64,000 bases of DNA. Source: Pseudomonas sp. Leaf58. GTDB lineage: Bacteria; Pseudomonadota; Gammaproteobacteria; Pseudomonadales; Pseudomonadaceae. A program made the translations under genes and the position numbers. A model generated the notes under the pieces. The model was not told where the DNA came from. It did no database searches and saw only the letters and a program-made list of their open reading frames with translations. Positions 53,382 to 62,190 of this stretch are shown in pieces. The stretch is taken from contig NZ_CP032677.1 of the NCBI RefSeq assembly GCF_003627215.1, forward strand, positions 4,655,501 to 4,719,500, written 5' to 3'. The first letter of the stretch is position 1. The number at the start of each line of letters is the position of its first letter.

Positions 53382-53832
53382 GGGAAACACTCGAAATCCG
53401 TTTACGGGTGATTCAGTTTAAGGGCCTGTTTGGGCAAAAATAAGTTACAAAATGGGTGCAAATGAGCGGCACAATTTTGCGGCGTTTGGCTTGGGTGTTG
53501 TGTTGCCTGGTAGATCGAGCGCCGCCCGCGCGGCGCTTCGCGGCACAAGGCCGCTCCCACATCTGTTTCGGGCCAATCACTCCTGTGAAGTCTCCTCTGC
53601 CTGCCTGTTTGTTCCATTCGATATCGAAGGTTGCGCAACTGATCTTCATCCGGCTTCAGTCCTGCACCACGGCTGCAACCCACCTGGCACAGGAGTAACT
53701 GGCCCGAAACAGATGTGGGAGCGGCCTTGTGCCGCGAAGCGCCGCGCGGGCGGCGCTCGATCTACCAGGCGCTGCAACTGTCGTGGCGAACACCTGACCG
53801 GCAAAAATTGCATCGTCAGCCGTAAAAAAGCC
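53382..53832. other. Gene-free region with a long inverted repeat
   Basis: 451 bp without a gene; open frames here run through the repeat arms and show nothing recognisable. The region is dominated by a 79-bp inverted repeat (annotated separately). Confidence 0.6.
53506..53769. repeat. 79-bp near-perfect inverted repeat (REPIN-like)
   Basis: Arm 1 (53506-53584) and arm 2 (53691-53769) are reverse complements over 79 bp except for a small cluster of differences near the inner ends (TGATT against TAACT). Each arm contains the GC-rich palindromic core GCGCCGCCCGCGCGGCGC and the common flank CCGCTCCCACATCTGTTTCG. The 106-bp spacer is unrelated to either arm. It looks like two head-to-head copies of a long REP class different from the GCGGGTTTACCCGC type seen elsewhere. 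Confidence 0.85.
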
Positions 53833-54438
53833 TCAACAGTACCTGGCCAAGGTTTCACGCACTTTCGCCGCAGGTATCTTCTGCAGCCGGCAAAGCAAAT
53901 CATGCGAAAGCTGCTGCACCCCATGGTCCTGGCGCAACACCCCAGCCAAATGCTGCAACAGGTTGGCGGCCATCTCGGCATCGGCCATGGCCCGGTGCGC
54001 GGCACCGGTATCCGGCAGACCGGCCCAGCGTGTCAGGGTGCCCAGCTTGTGGTTCGGCGCCGCCGGCAGCAGGCGCCGTGACAGCAGCAGGGAACAGGCG
54101 AAGGCCTGGCTGCGGCTACGGCCGATGCGGCTTAGTTCGTAGTCCCAGAACTTCTGGTCGAAGGCGGCGTTGTGCGCCAGCAGCGGGGTGCTGCCGACGA
54201 ACTCGGCCACTTCGTTCATTACCTTGTCCACCGGTGGCGCACTGCGCAGCATGGCGGTGGTAATGCCGGTCAGCCCGGCAACGAAAGCCGGCACCGGCAC
54301 ACCCGCGTTCATAAGGCTCTGGTAACGCTCGACGATGCGGCCGCGCTCCAGCATCACTACCGCCACCTCGGTGGCGCGGCAACCGGCGCCGGGCGAGATG
54401 CCGGTGGTTTCAAAGTCGATGACAGCAATACGTTCCAT
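53833..54438 (-). CDS. DnaQ-like 3'-5' exonuclease
   Basis: 201-aa DEDDh exonuclease of the epsilon/Rnase T superfamily. ExoI motif VIDFETTGISPG (D8, E10), ExoII with D in LLAHNAAFDQKFWD (~residue 95), ExoIII HRAMADAEMAANL (H-x4-D, ~150). It lacks the polymerase-binding C-terminal of DnaQ, so it is a stand-alone nuclease. It is 8 bp downstream of the NYN gene and probably in one transcript with it, suggesting shared nucleic-acid processing. Confidence 0.9.
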   Translation of the reverse strand: MERIAVIDFETTGISPGAGCRATEVAVVMLERGRIVERYQSLMNAGVPVPAFVAGLTGITTAMLRSAPPVDKVMNEVAEFVGSTPLLAHNAAFDQKFWDYELSRIGRSRSQAFACSLLLSRRLLPAAPNHKLGTLTRWAGLPDTGAAHRAMADAEMAANLLQHLAGVLRQDHGVQQLSHDLLCRLQKIPAAKVRETLARYC

Positions 54439-54446
54439 GAAAAACC

Positions 54447-54926
54447 TTAGTGTTTGAGCAACAGCGTACCCTCGATGGGCACATAGCGGGTGGCGGCGCG
54501 GATCAGCGACAGGGCGGTAAGGCCAGGCACGCCATACACCACCGCCTCGGTATTGTGGCGCTGGATAACCCGCTCCAACAATAAGTCGAAATCACCGTCG
54601 CCAGAGGCCAGCACGACCTGGTCGACCCGGCTGGCGGCGTCGATCACATCCAGGGTAATGCCCACATCCCAGTCGCCTTTGGCCGAGCCATCGCTGCGCT
54701 GAATGAAGGGTTTCAGGCGCACATCGAAGCCGAGGTTGCGCAGGATCTGCTGAAACTGCTGCTGCTTGCTATCGCCACGGTCGATGGCATAGGCCACGGC
54801 CTCGACGATCTGGCCTTCACGGCTGACGTCGGCCCACAGCGCGGTGTAGTTGAAATGGCAGCCGTGGGCTTGGCGCACGGTGTAGTAGAGGTTCTGCACA
54901 TCGGCGAACAACGCGATCTTTTTCAC
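54447..54926 (-). CDS. NYN-domain protein (LabA/DUF88 family)
   Basis: 159-aa NYN domain, a PIN-like RNase fold. KIALFADVQNLYYTVRQAHG holds the first Asp/Asn pair (D9, N12), and VDQVVLASGDGDFDLLLERV (~residue 98-117) the second acidic set. The catalytic acidic residues appear complete. It likely acts as an endoribonuclease, target unknown. It lies just ahead of the DnaQ-like exonuclease, with a REP pair upstream. Confidence 0.9.
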   Translation of the reverse strand: MKKIALFADVQNLYYTVRQAHGCHFNYTALWADVSREGQIVEAVAYAIDRGDSKQQQFQQILRNLGFDVRLKPFIQRSDGSAKGDWDVGITLDVIDAASRVDQVVLASGDGDFDLLLERVIQRHNTEAVVYGVPGLTALSLIRAATRYVPIEGTLLLKH

Positions 54927-54970
54927 CTGGGAACCTCATGTCTGGCCTGGAATGCAGGGGCTGCTTTGCA

Positions 54971-55043
54971 GCCCTTCGCGGGCTTGCCCGCTCCCACAGC
55001 AATGGCACGTGTATCTGTGGGAGCGGGCAAGCCCGCGAAGGGC
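54971..55043. repeat. Perfect inverted REP pair
   Basis: 28-bp arms (54971-54998, starting GCCCTTCGCGGGCTTGCCCG; 55016-55043) are exact reverse complements around a 17-bp spacer. It lies between the DUF2076 and NYN genes, both on the minus strand. Confidence 0.9.
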
Positions 55044-55083
55044 GCGCAGCGCCCCCAAAATTGCCAGCAGTATGCCAGACCTG

Positions 55084-55842
55084 TCAGACGTACGAATCGT
55101 CGTCCGAGAAGAACCCTCCCCCCTCGCTGCCATAATCGCTGTCGGCGTAACCCGCCTGGTCACTGCCCCAACCCCCATTGTCAGCCACTTGCTGGTGCCC
55201 GCCCTGGTCGTTCCAGCCACCGCTATCACTGGCCGGCGCCGGCTCTTCCTTGATCACTTCGACCACCTCCTCGGGCTGCGAGTTATGGTTGAACAGGCTG
55301 CTGATGCCCTGCGCCAGCAACACCCCGCCCGCTACACCGGCCGCGGTTTGCATGGCGCCGCCAAGGAAGCTGCTGGCACCGCTGCGTGCCGGTGCGGCAC
55401 CAAAGCCAGGCTGTTGCGCTTGCGGCTGGGAAAAGCCCGGTGCCGACGGCTCGCGCCAGCCGCCGCCGGACGCCACAGGTGGCGCAGCAGGGCGCTGCGG
55501 CTGCACCGCCGGCGCCGCATTGCGCCCACCCGAACCAAAGATCCCCGACAGGAAGCCACCGCCGCCATTGCTCGGCGCGCTGTTACTCGCCCGTGCAGCC
55601 TCAGCTTGCGCACGCGCTTGCTGCAGTTCGGCCTGCAGCTGCTTGTTCTGCTCGTCGAGGCGCTTGATCGCGGCCTCCTGCACCAGGATCGCCTGGGCCA
55701 TGTAGTATGGCGCCGCCGGCTGCTGACGCAGGTGTGCCTCGATGCACGCCTGGGCCTGCGCATCACGTGGCTGGCTTGGGTCCTCGGCTTGCTTGATACG
55801 GCCGAACAGGCCGTCGATCAGGGTTTGTTCTTCGCTATTCAT
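55084..55842 (-). CDS. DUF2076 domain protein
   Basis: 252-aa protein of the DUF2076 family. N-terminal helical part (MNSEEQTLIDGLFGRIKQAED...) includes AAPYYMAQAILVQEAAIK and a coiled-coil (~residues 60-105, LDEQNKQLQAELQQARAQAE). The middle is a Gly/Pro/Ala-rich linker with GGGGFLSGIFGSGGRN and a hydrophobic stretch FLGGAMQTAAGVAGGVLLAQG (~residue 170-190). The tail is acidic and Gly/Asp-rich, ending FFSDDDSYV. Function unknown; suspected periplasmic or membrane ligand-binding. The start is fixed by GAGG before the ATG at 55842. Confidence 0.85.
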   Translation of the reverse strand: MNSEEQTLIDGLFGRIKQAEDPSQPRDAQAQACIEAHLRQQPAAPYYMAQAILVQEAAIKRLDEQNKQLQAELQQARAQAEAARASNSAPSNGGGGFLSGIFGSGGRNAAPAVQPQRPAAPPVASGGGWREPSAPGFSQPQAQQPGFGAAPARSGASSFLGGAMQTAAGVAGGVLLAQGISSLFNHNSQPEEVVEVIKEEPAPASDSGGWNDQGGHQQVADNGGWGSDQAGYADSDYGSEGGGFFSDDDSYV

Positions 55843-56008
55843 GGGGCAACCTCGTGGGGTAGCGGGACAACGGACAGCGTCAAAGATGGGGCGTACAGGC
55901 GTGCGATTCAATCACGGCGTGGTGAAACTTTTTTCAGCAAATGACAGCCCCAAGCCCGCTTTGGGCTAAAGTTATGCCCCTGTTTTTACTGCCATGCGAT
56001 GTTGACTG

Positions 56009-56665
56009 ATGAATCCGCTGAGCGTCCTGCGCGACTCCCTGTACTTCTTCCGCCGCCACCTGCCGCACATCCTCCAGCTGTGCCTGCCGCTGGTGGTGCT
56101 GGAAGCCCTGCTCACGCAACTGCTGTATCGGCAACTGGGCGACCAGGCATCGCCAGCCTACGGCATGCTGGTCAGCCTGCTGTTCTACCCGCTGTACAGC
56201 GCCGCGCTGATCCTGTACCTGGACACCCGCAGCAACGGCCAGGAAACGCCCAAGCGCGACCTATTCGCCCGCGCCATGCAACTATGGCCGCAGCTGGCCC
56301 TGCTGATCCTGATCAGCTCGCTGCTGATCATGGCCGGCCTGGCGCTGTTCATCTTCCCGGGCGTGTGGATCATGATCAACCTGGTGTTCGCCGAGTACCT
56401 GCTGGTGCTGCGTGGCCTGCCCGTGGTGCAAGCGATGCGCGAGAGCGCGCGCATGACCACCGGGCACTTCCTGCGCATCATGGTTTGCGTGCTGGGCGTG
56501 CTGGCACCGATCTGGCTGATCGACGGGCTGCTGCTGATGGCTTTCCCACAGCCCTCACCCGGCATGGAGCTGGCCATGGACAGCCTCAGTGGCTTCCTGC
56601 AACTGTTCAGCACCGTGGTGCTGTACCGCCTGTTCATGCTGCTGGAAGGCGAAGCGGGCGCCTGA
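56009..56665 (+). CDS. yciC: YciC-family (UPF0259) inner membrane protein
   Basis: 218-aa polytopic membrane protein with about six hydrophobic segments: MNPLSVLRDSLYFFRRHLPHILQLCLPLVVLEALL is the conserved start, and LILISSLLIMAGLALFIFPGVWIM the central TM4 (written here in parts by position ~95-120), with F-P-G-V-W typical of the family. Function is unknown; it is a common neighbour of cell-division and envelope genes. It is divergent from the DUF2076 gene. Confidence 0.88.
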   Translation: MNPLSVLRDSLYFFRRHLPHILQLCLPLVVLEALLTQLLYRQLGDQASPAYGMLVSLLFYPLYSAALILYLDTRSNGQETPKRDLFARAMQLWPQLALLILISSLLIMAGLALFIFPGVWIMINLVFAEYLLVLRGLPVVQAMRESARMTTGHFLRIMVCVLGVLAPIWLIDGLLLMAFPQPSPGMELAMDSLSGFLQLFSTVVLYRLFMLLEGEAGA

Positions 56666-56752
56666 AACCACGAGGGAAACGCTTCGATCTGCTTGGGCGG
56701 CCGCCCCTGGCATTAGGGTGCACAACCTTCAATGCCACCCAAGGAGAGCACC

Positions 56753-57244
56753 ATGGACGCAGACATTCAGGCGGGATACGCCACGTCGTTTCGCGGCAAG
56801 CTGTACCTGCGCGTCGCCGACTGGAACATCCCGCTGCGCCTAAGCCGCAGCTCAGACAAATTCAACTGGGGGCTCACCCCCGAGGATGACTGGCTACAAG
56901 CGGGTGGGCGGCAGGACTCGCCGGTGATGACCTTTCATTACCACTCGCACAGCGACGATCGCCTGCATTATCACATCAGCATCCCAGGCAACCCACAGAG
57001 CAAGAAACTGGGCGTTAGCCGCAATGGCTACCTGGGCTTCTACTGGCATGCCGAAGTCACTGATTACTGGAAGATCGAACCCCTGGAAATGACCGATGAG
57101 GGCCTGGTGTGTCACCTGCGCGACCACCGCGGGCACAGGGTTGGCATCATCAAGGATGATCCCCACAAGAGCGGCGACTGGGTGGCCTTGCTCAATGTCG
57201 AGGAAGGCGAAGTGTTCACCTTCCTGCTCCAACCAGTCGACTGA
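56753..57244 (+). CDS. Conserved hypothetical protein
   Basis: 163-aa soluble protein (MDADIQAGYATSFRGKLYLRV...). AAGGAGAG lies 5 nt before the ATG at 56753, a strong site. It has no signal peptide, is rich in aromatic residues, His and Asp, and is mostly predicted beta (FHYHSHSDDRLHYHISIPG; YLGFYWHAEVTDYWKIEPL). No known domain recognised. It lies 87 bp after yciC on the same strand, converging on hrpB. Confidence 0.75.
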   Translation: MDADIQAGYATSFRGKLYLRVADWNIPLRLSRSSDKFNWGLTPEDDWLQAGGRQDSPVMTFHYHSHSDDRLHYHISIPGNPQSKKLGVSRNGYLGFYWHAEVTDYWKIEPLEMTDEGLVCHLRDHRGHRVGIIKDDPHKSGDWVALLNVEEGEVFTFLLQPVD

Positions 57245-57262
57245 CGGGGCGCAACAGCCGCG

Positions 57263-59791
57263 TCAGGTGCCCCGAGGCTTGGCCCGCGCCGTAGCCTCGG
57301 CCACCAACGGGTCGTCCGGCCAATAATGCTTGGGGTAACGGCCTTTCAAATCCTTCTTTACCTCGGCGTAGGTGGTACGCCAGAAGTTGGCCAGGTCCTG
57401 GGTCACCTGCACCGGGCGGCGTGCCGGTGACAGCAGGTGCAGTTTGACTTGCTGGCGGCCATTGGCGATGCGCGGGGTATCGGCAAGGCCGAACAGTTCT
57501 TGCAGGCGCACAGCGAGGATCGGCGGGTTCTCGCTGTAGTCCAGGCGAATGTTCGAGCCGGATGGCACGGTCAGGTGCGTGGGGGCTTGTTCTTCCAGGC
57601 GCTGCGGCAGCGGCCAGGGCAACAGGTTGCGCAGCATCGACGGCAGGTCCAGCGCGGCAAAATGGCTAAGGCGGGACACTTTGCCCAGGTAGGGCTGCAA
57701 CCAGTCTTCCAGGCTGGCAAGCAGCGCCTCGTCAGCCAGGTCGGGCCATTCGCTATGGCCGTCCTTGGCCAGGTCCAGCTGACGCAACAGCGCAACGCGC
57801 GCCTGCCATTGCCGCAGCTCAGGCGTCCAGCTCAGCAGGTTCAGGCCTTTGCGCCGGACCAAACCAAGCAGTGCCTGCGCACGCGCTTGGTCATCCAGGC
57901 CGGGCAGCGGTTCGCGGCTGAGCACCAGCTCGCCAACCTTGACCTGGCGCTCGGCGCGCAACACCTGTTCGCGCTCGTCCCAATCGAGAATGTCCACACG
58001 CTGGACCTGCTCGGCCAGTACGCCATCCAGCAGGGCGGGGTCGAACTCGGCGGCCAGGTAGATGCGTTCTTCACGCTGGCCTTGGCGGCTACCCAGGTCG
58101 GCGATTACCAGCCACGGGCACTTCATCAATGCGTCGACTTCGGCAAACAGCGCCGCACGGCCGTTGGCCAGCCGGTACTCGGCACCGCCCTCGCGCCGCT
58201 GCTGGGCAACGCGGTCGGGGTAGGCCAGCGCCAGCAGCGCGCCCAGCCAGCGCGGGTGCTGGGGGTCCGCGACCGGTGCACCTGGCTTGCCACGCAACAG
58301 GCCGCGGTATTGGCGCGCCAGTTGGCGAGCACGCTGCACACCACCCTGGCCGCCACGGGCCAGCTTGCTCTCAGCGCTGACCAGCACCAAACGGCTATGC
58401 AGGTCGGCACCACCACCGCGCTGGATATCCCGTTCGCCCAACAATGCAGCCACGTCACAGGCCATCTGTGCCAGGCCCAGGTCCTGGCCGCGCAACAACA
58501 AATGCGCAATACGTGGGTGCGCCGGCAGCTCGGCCATGGCTTGGCCGTGTTCGCTGAGGTGGTCACGGCTGCCTGGTTTGAACGCATTGAGCCGCGCCAG
58601 CAGGTCCTGGGCCTGGGCGAACGCTGCCGCCGGTGGCTGGTCGAGCCAGCGCAACTGCTCGGGGGTAACCCCCCAGCGCGCCAGCTGCAAGGCCAGCCCG
58701 GCCAGGTCGGCCTGCAGGATCTCCGCGCTGCCATGGGCGGCCAGCTGGTCGTGCTGGGCCTCGGACCACAGCCGGTAACACACGCCGGGCTCCAGGCGGC
58801 CGGCACGGCCGGCGCGCTGGGTGGCGCTGGCACGGGAAATACGCTGGGTGTCGAGCCGGGTCATACCGCTGCCAGGGTCGAAGCGTGGCACCCGGGCCAG
58901 GCCTGCGTCGATCACCACCCGCACGCCGTCGATGGTCAGGCTGGTCTCGGCGATGTTGGTGGCCAGCACCACCTTGCGCTGGCCCTTGGGCGCTGGGTCG
59001 ATTGCCGCACGCTGGGCGTTGAGGTCGAGTTCGCCATGCAGCGGGCACAGCAGGATATCGGGCCGTTCAGCCAACGCTTGTTGCAGGCTCTGGTGCACCC
59101 GGCGGATCTCGGCCTGGCCCGGCAGGAACACCAGCACACTGCCGGCCTGGTCAGCCAGCGCTTGCAACACACTGTCCACCACCCGTGGTTCAATGAACTC
59201 ACCGGGCTGGAAGGGCCGCCCCCAGCGGATGTCCACCGGGTGCATGCGGCCTTCGCTGCTGACCACCGGGGCATTGTGCAGCAGCCGTGACAGGCGCTCG
59301 CCCTCAAGGGTCGCGGACATTAGCAATATCTTCAGTGGTGGGTCGTCTCGCAGCAACTCGCGGCCATTCAGGCTCAGTGCAAGGGCCAGGTCGGCGTCGA
59401 GGCTGCGCTCGTGATATTCGTCGAAGATCAGCAGGCCCACCCCCTCCAGCGCCGGGTCGGCCTGCAGGCGCCGGGTGAGGATGCCTTCGGTGACTACCTC
59501 GATGCGGGTTTTCGGCCCAACCTTGCTGTCCAGGCGGATGCGGTAGCCCACGGTCTCGCCAACCTTTTCACCCAGCTCGCTGGCCAAGCGTTCGGCCGCA
59601 GCCCGGGCTGCCAGGCGCCGGGGCTCGAGCATGAGGATGCTCTGCCCGGCCAGCCACGGTTCGTTCAGCAGCGCCAGCGGCACACGGGTGGTCTTGCCGG
59701 CGCCGGGCGGCGCTTCGAGCACCGCTTCGTCACGGTTTTCCAAGGCCTGGCGCAAAGCCGGCACAACGGCATCGATAGGTAATGAAATCAT
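57263..59791 (-). CDS. hrpB: ATP-dependent helicase HrpB
   Basis: 842-aa DEAH-family helicase of the HrpB type. Motifs: I APPGAGKTTR (residues ~26-35), Ia MLEPRRLAARAAAERL, II DEYH in FDEYHERSLDADL, III SATLEG, V TNIAETSLTIDGV, VI QRAGRAGRLEPG, then the HA2-like and HrpB C-terminal domains. The role in bacteria is uncertain; RNA or ribosome-related remodelling is assumed. Length is standard. Start ATG at 59791 follows directly after an upstream GAGGACC. Confidence 0.95.
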   Translation of the reverse strand: MISLPIDAVVPALRQALENRDEAVLEAPPGAGKTTRVPLALLNEPWLAGQSILMLEPRRLAARAAAERLASELGEKVGETVGYRIRLDSKVGPKTRIEVVTEGILTRRLQADPALEGVGLLIFDEYHERSLDADLALALSLNGRELLRDDPPLKILLMSATLEGERLSRLLHNAPVVSSEGRMHPVDIRWGRPFQPGEFIEPRVVDSVLQALADQAGSVLVFLPGQAEIRRVHQSLQQALAERPDILLCPLHGELDLNAQRAAIDPAPKGQRKVVLATNIAETSLTIDGVRVVIDAGLARVPRFDPGSGMTRLDTQRISRASATQRAGRAGRLEPGVCYRLWSEAQHDQLAAHGSAEILQADLAGLALQLARWGVTPEQLRWLDQPPAAAFAQAQDLLARLNAFKPGSRDHLSEHGQAMAELPAHPRIAHLLLRGQDLGLAQMACDVAALLGERDIQRGGGADLHSRLVLVSAESKLARGGQGGVQRARQLARQYRGLLRGKPGAPVADPQHPRWLGALLALAYPDRVAQQRREGGAEYRLANGRAALFAEVDALMKCPWLVIADLGSRQGQREERIYLAAEFDPALLDGVLAEQVQRVDILDWDEREQVLRAERQVKVGELVLSREPLPGLDDQARAQALLGLVRRKGLNLLSWTPELRQWQARVALLRQLDLAKDGHSEWPDLADEALLASLEDWLQPYLGKVSRLSHFAALDLPSMLRNLLPWPLPQRLEEQAPTHLTVPSGSNIRLDYSENPPILAVRLQELFGLADTPRIANGRQQVKLHLLSPARRPVQVTQDLANFWRTTYAEVKKDLKGRYPKHYWPDDPLVAEATARAKPRGT

Positions 59792-59907
59792 GGTGGTCCT
59801 CGAACAGTCTGGCGAGTATAACGGCGAACCCAGCCTGCTCTATCATGGTCTTAGCTTCAGGCGCAGGCGCTTCGCTTGCCCTGCTGAATACCTTTTCGGA
59901 GATTTAC

Positions 59908-60327
59908 ATGCGCATCCCAACCCGCGTCATCGGTGGCGCTCTCATCGTCACTTTGCTGACCCAACTGACGGCCTGCGGCACCATTTTCTACCCGGACCGT
60001 CGCGGCCAGATCGGCGGCAAGATCGACCCTGTGGTTGCCGCAATGGATGCCATTGGCATCCTGTTCTACGTGATCCCCGGGCTGATCGCCTTCGGCATCG
60101 ACTTCGCCACGGGTGCTATCTACTACCCAGGTGGGCGTAGCGCCCAGGTCGACCCGGCCAAACTGCGCGAGGCCGTCAGCCCCGACGGCAAAGTCGACAA
60201 CCTGAAGTTGCAGGCCATTATTGAAAGCGAACTGGGCCAGCGCCTACCGCTGAACGACCCACGGCTGATCCAGCACCGCGGCAGTGTCGAGCAATTGGCC
60301 AGCCTGGGCCTGGTACCTGCGGCCTGA
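59908..60327 (+). CDS. Small polytopic lipoprotein, hypothetical
   Basis: 139-aa protein with signal peptide MRIPTRVIGGALIVTLLTQLTAC ending in lipobox LTAC (Cys 23 or so). The mature part has one further hydrophobic segment (VVAAMDAIGILFYVIPGLIAFGIDFA, written by position ~42-67) and the motif GAIYYPGG, typical of polyferredoxin-like 'YceK/RcsF-type' small lipoproteins but I cannot name the family. CGGAG 7 nt before the ATG supports the start. It is 22 bp upstream of the CDF gene and likely cotranscribed. Confidence 0.75.
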   Translation: MRIPTRVIGGALIVTLLTQLTACGTIFYPDRRGQIGGKIDPVVAAMDAIGILFYVIPGLIAFGIDFATGAIYYPGGRSAQVDPAKLREAVSPDGKVDNLKLQAIIESELGQRLPLNDPRLIQHRGSVEQLASLGLVPAA

Positions 60328-60349
60328 CCCACAAGGACTCTGACCACGG

Positions 60350-61222
60350 ATGATGACCACTCCGGCTGAACACCAGCGCCTGCTACGCCTGGCCACCCGC
60401 GCATCGCTGGCGGTGGCCAGCATCCTGGTGCTGAGCAAGGCGCTGGCCTGGTGGCTGAGCGGCTCGGTGAGCCTGCTGGCCGGGCTGACCGACTCGGCCC
60501 TGGACGCTGTGGCCTCGTTCCTCAACCTGCTGGCGGTGCACTACGCCCTGCGCCCGGCCGACGACGACCATCGCTTCGGCCATGGCAAGGCCGAGGCCCT
60601 GGCCGGCATGGCACAGGCGCTGTTCATCGGGGTGAGTGCGGTGCTGATCGGGGTGCAGGCGGTCGAACGCCTGCAAAACCCGCAACCGCTGGGTGACACC
60701 GCCATCGGCATTGGGGTGATGCTGCTGTCGCTGGTGCTGACCTTCGCCTTGCTGGCATTGCAGTACAAGGTCATTCGCCTGACCGGCTCGACGGCGGTAC
60801 GCGCCGACTCCCTGCACTACCGGTCAGACTTGCTGCTCAATGGCAGCATACTTCTGGCACTGCTGCTGGCACGCTTTGGCTGGCCGCAACTGGATGCGCT
60901 GTTTGGCCTGGGCATCGCCTTCTACATCCTCTGGAGCGCGTTGCAGATCGCTCGCGAGAGTACGGCGATCCTGATGGACAAAGAACTACCCGGCGATGTT
61001 GGCGAGGACATGGCCGCGCTGGTGCTGGCCATACCCGGCGTGCAAGGCGTGCATGACCTGCGCACGCGGGTGTCGGGCAACCAGTGGTTCGTGCAGTTGC
61101 ACCTGGAGCTGCCTGGGCAGTTAGCGCTGCATCAGGCGCATGAACTGTGCGTGGAGGCATCCAAGGTGATCCGCCAGCGTTATCCACAAGCGGATGTAAT
61201 GGTGCATGCGGACCCGGTGTGA
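60350..61222 (+). CDS. fieF: Cation diffusion facilitator (FieF/YiiP type)
   Basis: 290-aa CDF-family exporter of Zn/Fe/Cd. Six membrane segments; metal site A in TM2 (LLAGLTDSALDAVASFLNL, D-x3-D) and TM5 (HYRSDLLLNGSILLA, H-x3-D), plus the cytoplasmic loop HRFGHGKAEALAG and a C-terminal domain with GVQGVHDLRTR. GTG/ATG alternatives exist (ATG at 60350 or 60353). Likely cotranscribed with the lipoprotein just upstream. The exact metal is not determined. Confidence 0.9.
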   Translation: MMTTPAEHQRLLRLATRASLAVASILVLSKALAWWLSGSVSLLAGLTDSALDAVASFLNLLAVHYALRPADDDHRFGHGKAEALAGMAQALFIGVSAVLIGVQAVERLQNPQPLGDTAIGIGVMLLSLVLTFALLALQYKVIRLTGSTAVRADSLHYRSDLLLNGSILLALLLARFGWPQLDALFGLGIAFYILWSALQIARESTAILMDKELPGDVGEDMAALVLAIPGVQGVHDLRTRVSGNQWFVQLHLELPGQLALHQAHELCVEASKVIRQRYPQADVMVHADPV

Positions 61223-61265
61223 ACCGATAAGGCCTTCACAAAAAACGCGCCGCTGAAGACCTTGG

Positions 61266-61826
61266 TTAGTTGATGCTGTAGCCCCGACCACTGAAGCAAG
61301 CCCCCAGCGCCCGCCGGTAGTGCTCGGTCACATTGGCCGGCGGCGCATAGCTCGCCGTCGCTGGGTCGAACCCCGACTGGTTCACCGCCCAGCGGTGGCA
61401 CTGGTAACGGTCCTGGTCCTGCTGCTGCAGCCCCTGCCCATACATAGGGTAGGCCACCACATCATACCCACCGTTTATCGGCGCTGGCGCGCCAGCAGGC
61501 GGGTTGACCACCACGTACTCGCGGCTGTCGGCCAGGTACTGGTAATAGGTATTGTCCACCAGGAAGTACTGCGTCCCCCCCAGCCACACCTCACGGGCAT
61601 GGGCCGGCAGGTATTGCACCCGTGCCCCATAATGCCAGCCATTGCCGTGGCGCCGGGGGATGTCCTGGTAATAGCCCTGGCGCGGTGGCTGGGTCTGGTG
61701 CACTTCGTCACGCGAGTTGAGCGAGCGGCCCGGCGCACCCTCGCCCGGCCCTTCGGCCATGGCCCCAACACTGCTGCTCAAGCCCAATACACCAACACCT
61801 GCCAACTGCCAGATGCGCGACTTCAT
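61266..61826 (-). CDS. DUF6515-like secreted protein
   Basis: 186-aa exported protein. Start ATG at 61826 with GAGGA 6 nt upstream; signal peptide MKSRIWQLAGVGVLGLSSSVGAMA. The mature part holds WHYGARVQYLPAHAREVWLGG and YFLVDNTYYQYLADSREYVVVNPPAG, tyrosine-rich repeats typical of the DUF6515 group, and two cysteines (C in YQCHRWAVNQSG and GACFSGRGY) for a probable disulfide. The frame is open far upstream (to 62579), but that extension crosses a GC-rich non-coding region and lacks any start signal. Function unknown. Confidence 0.8.
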   Translation of the reverse strand: MKSRIWQLAGVGVLGLSSSVGAMAEGPGEGAPGRSLNSRDEVHQTQPPRQGYYQDIPRRHGNGWHYGARVQYLPAHAREVWLGGTQYFLVDNTYYQYLADSREYVVVNPPAGAPAPINGGYDVVAYPMYGQGLQQQDQDRYQCHRWAVNQSGFDPATASYAPPANVTEHYRRALGACFSGRGYSIN

Positions 61827-61907
61827 ATTGTTCCTCTCGCTAGAAAATACGGCAACCACAGCCAGTCTACCGCGCCCGCCATGCAGGCCAATTAAAATCC
61901 TGGACAT

Positions 61908-61936
61908 GAAAAAAGGGAGGCCACAGGGCCTCCCTT
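61908..61936 (-). terminator. Minus-strand rho-independent terminator with no gene in front
   Basis: AAGGGAGGCC (61913-61922) pairs with GGCCTCCCTT (61927-61936), loop of 4. Read on the minus strand it ends in six T; in the plus direction only two T follow. It lies 82 bp upstream of the DUF6515-like gene on the same strand. Confidence 0.8.
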
Positions 61937-62135
61937 CAGAAATTGTCGTCCGTGCTCGGCACTTGTGGCGCCGGCTCACCTCACACCGTCTTCTGGAAGG
62001 TGTGTAGCCCGGGGGCCTAGCGGATCCTGTTGGATGGCTGGCCGCGACCGCCCGCCTAGGGCGCGTCGCCGTGGACTGATGTCCGGGCAGTGATTCTGTT
62101 GATAAAGATACTGGACCGGGTGCAGCAGAGGATTG
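61908..62135 (-). ncRNA. Possible small RNA or long leader (unproven)
   Basis: If the terminator at 61908-61936 serves a minus-strand transcript starting near 62130-62150, the RNA would be ~200-230 nt, very GC-rich and highly structured, with no coding frame. It could instead be the 5' leader of the downstream DUF6515-like gene with a built-in attenuator. I do not recognise a known RNA family. The 5' end is a guess. Confidence 0.3.
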
Positions 62136-62160
62136 CGAAGATTGCTCAGATAAATAGCAC

Positions 62161-62190
62161 TTGCGCAATTTTTCACCCTGGATTGATAAT
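62161..62190 (+). promoter_or_regulatory. Promoter of the Lrp-family gene
   Basis: TTGCGC (62161-62166) and GATAAT (62185-62190) at 18-nt spacing, about 33 nt before the start codon. The AT-rich flanks (ATAAATAGCACTTGCGCAAT) may contain an autoregulatory Lrp-type site. Confidence 0.55.

Noticed and set aside
53402..54081. Small genes within the long inverted repeat region
   Set aside because: The frames run through both repeat arms and give mirrored Arg/Ala-rich peptides; no ribosome site.
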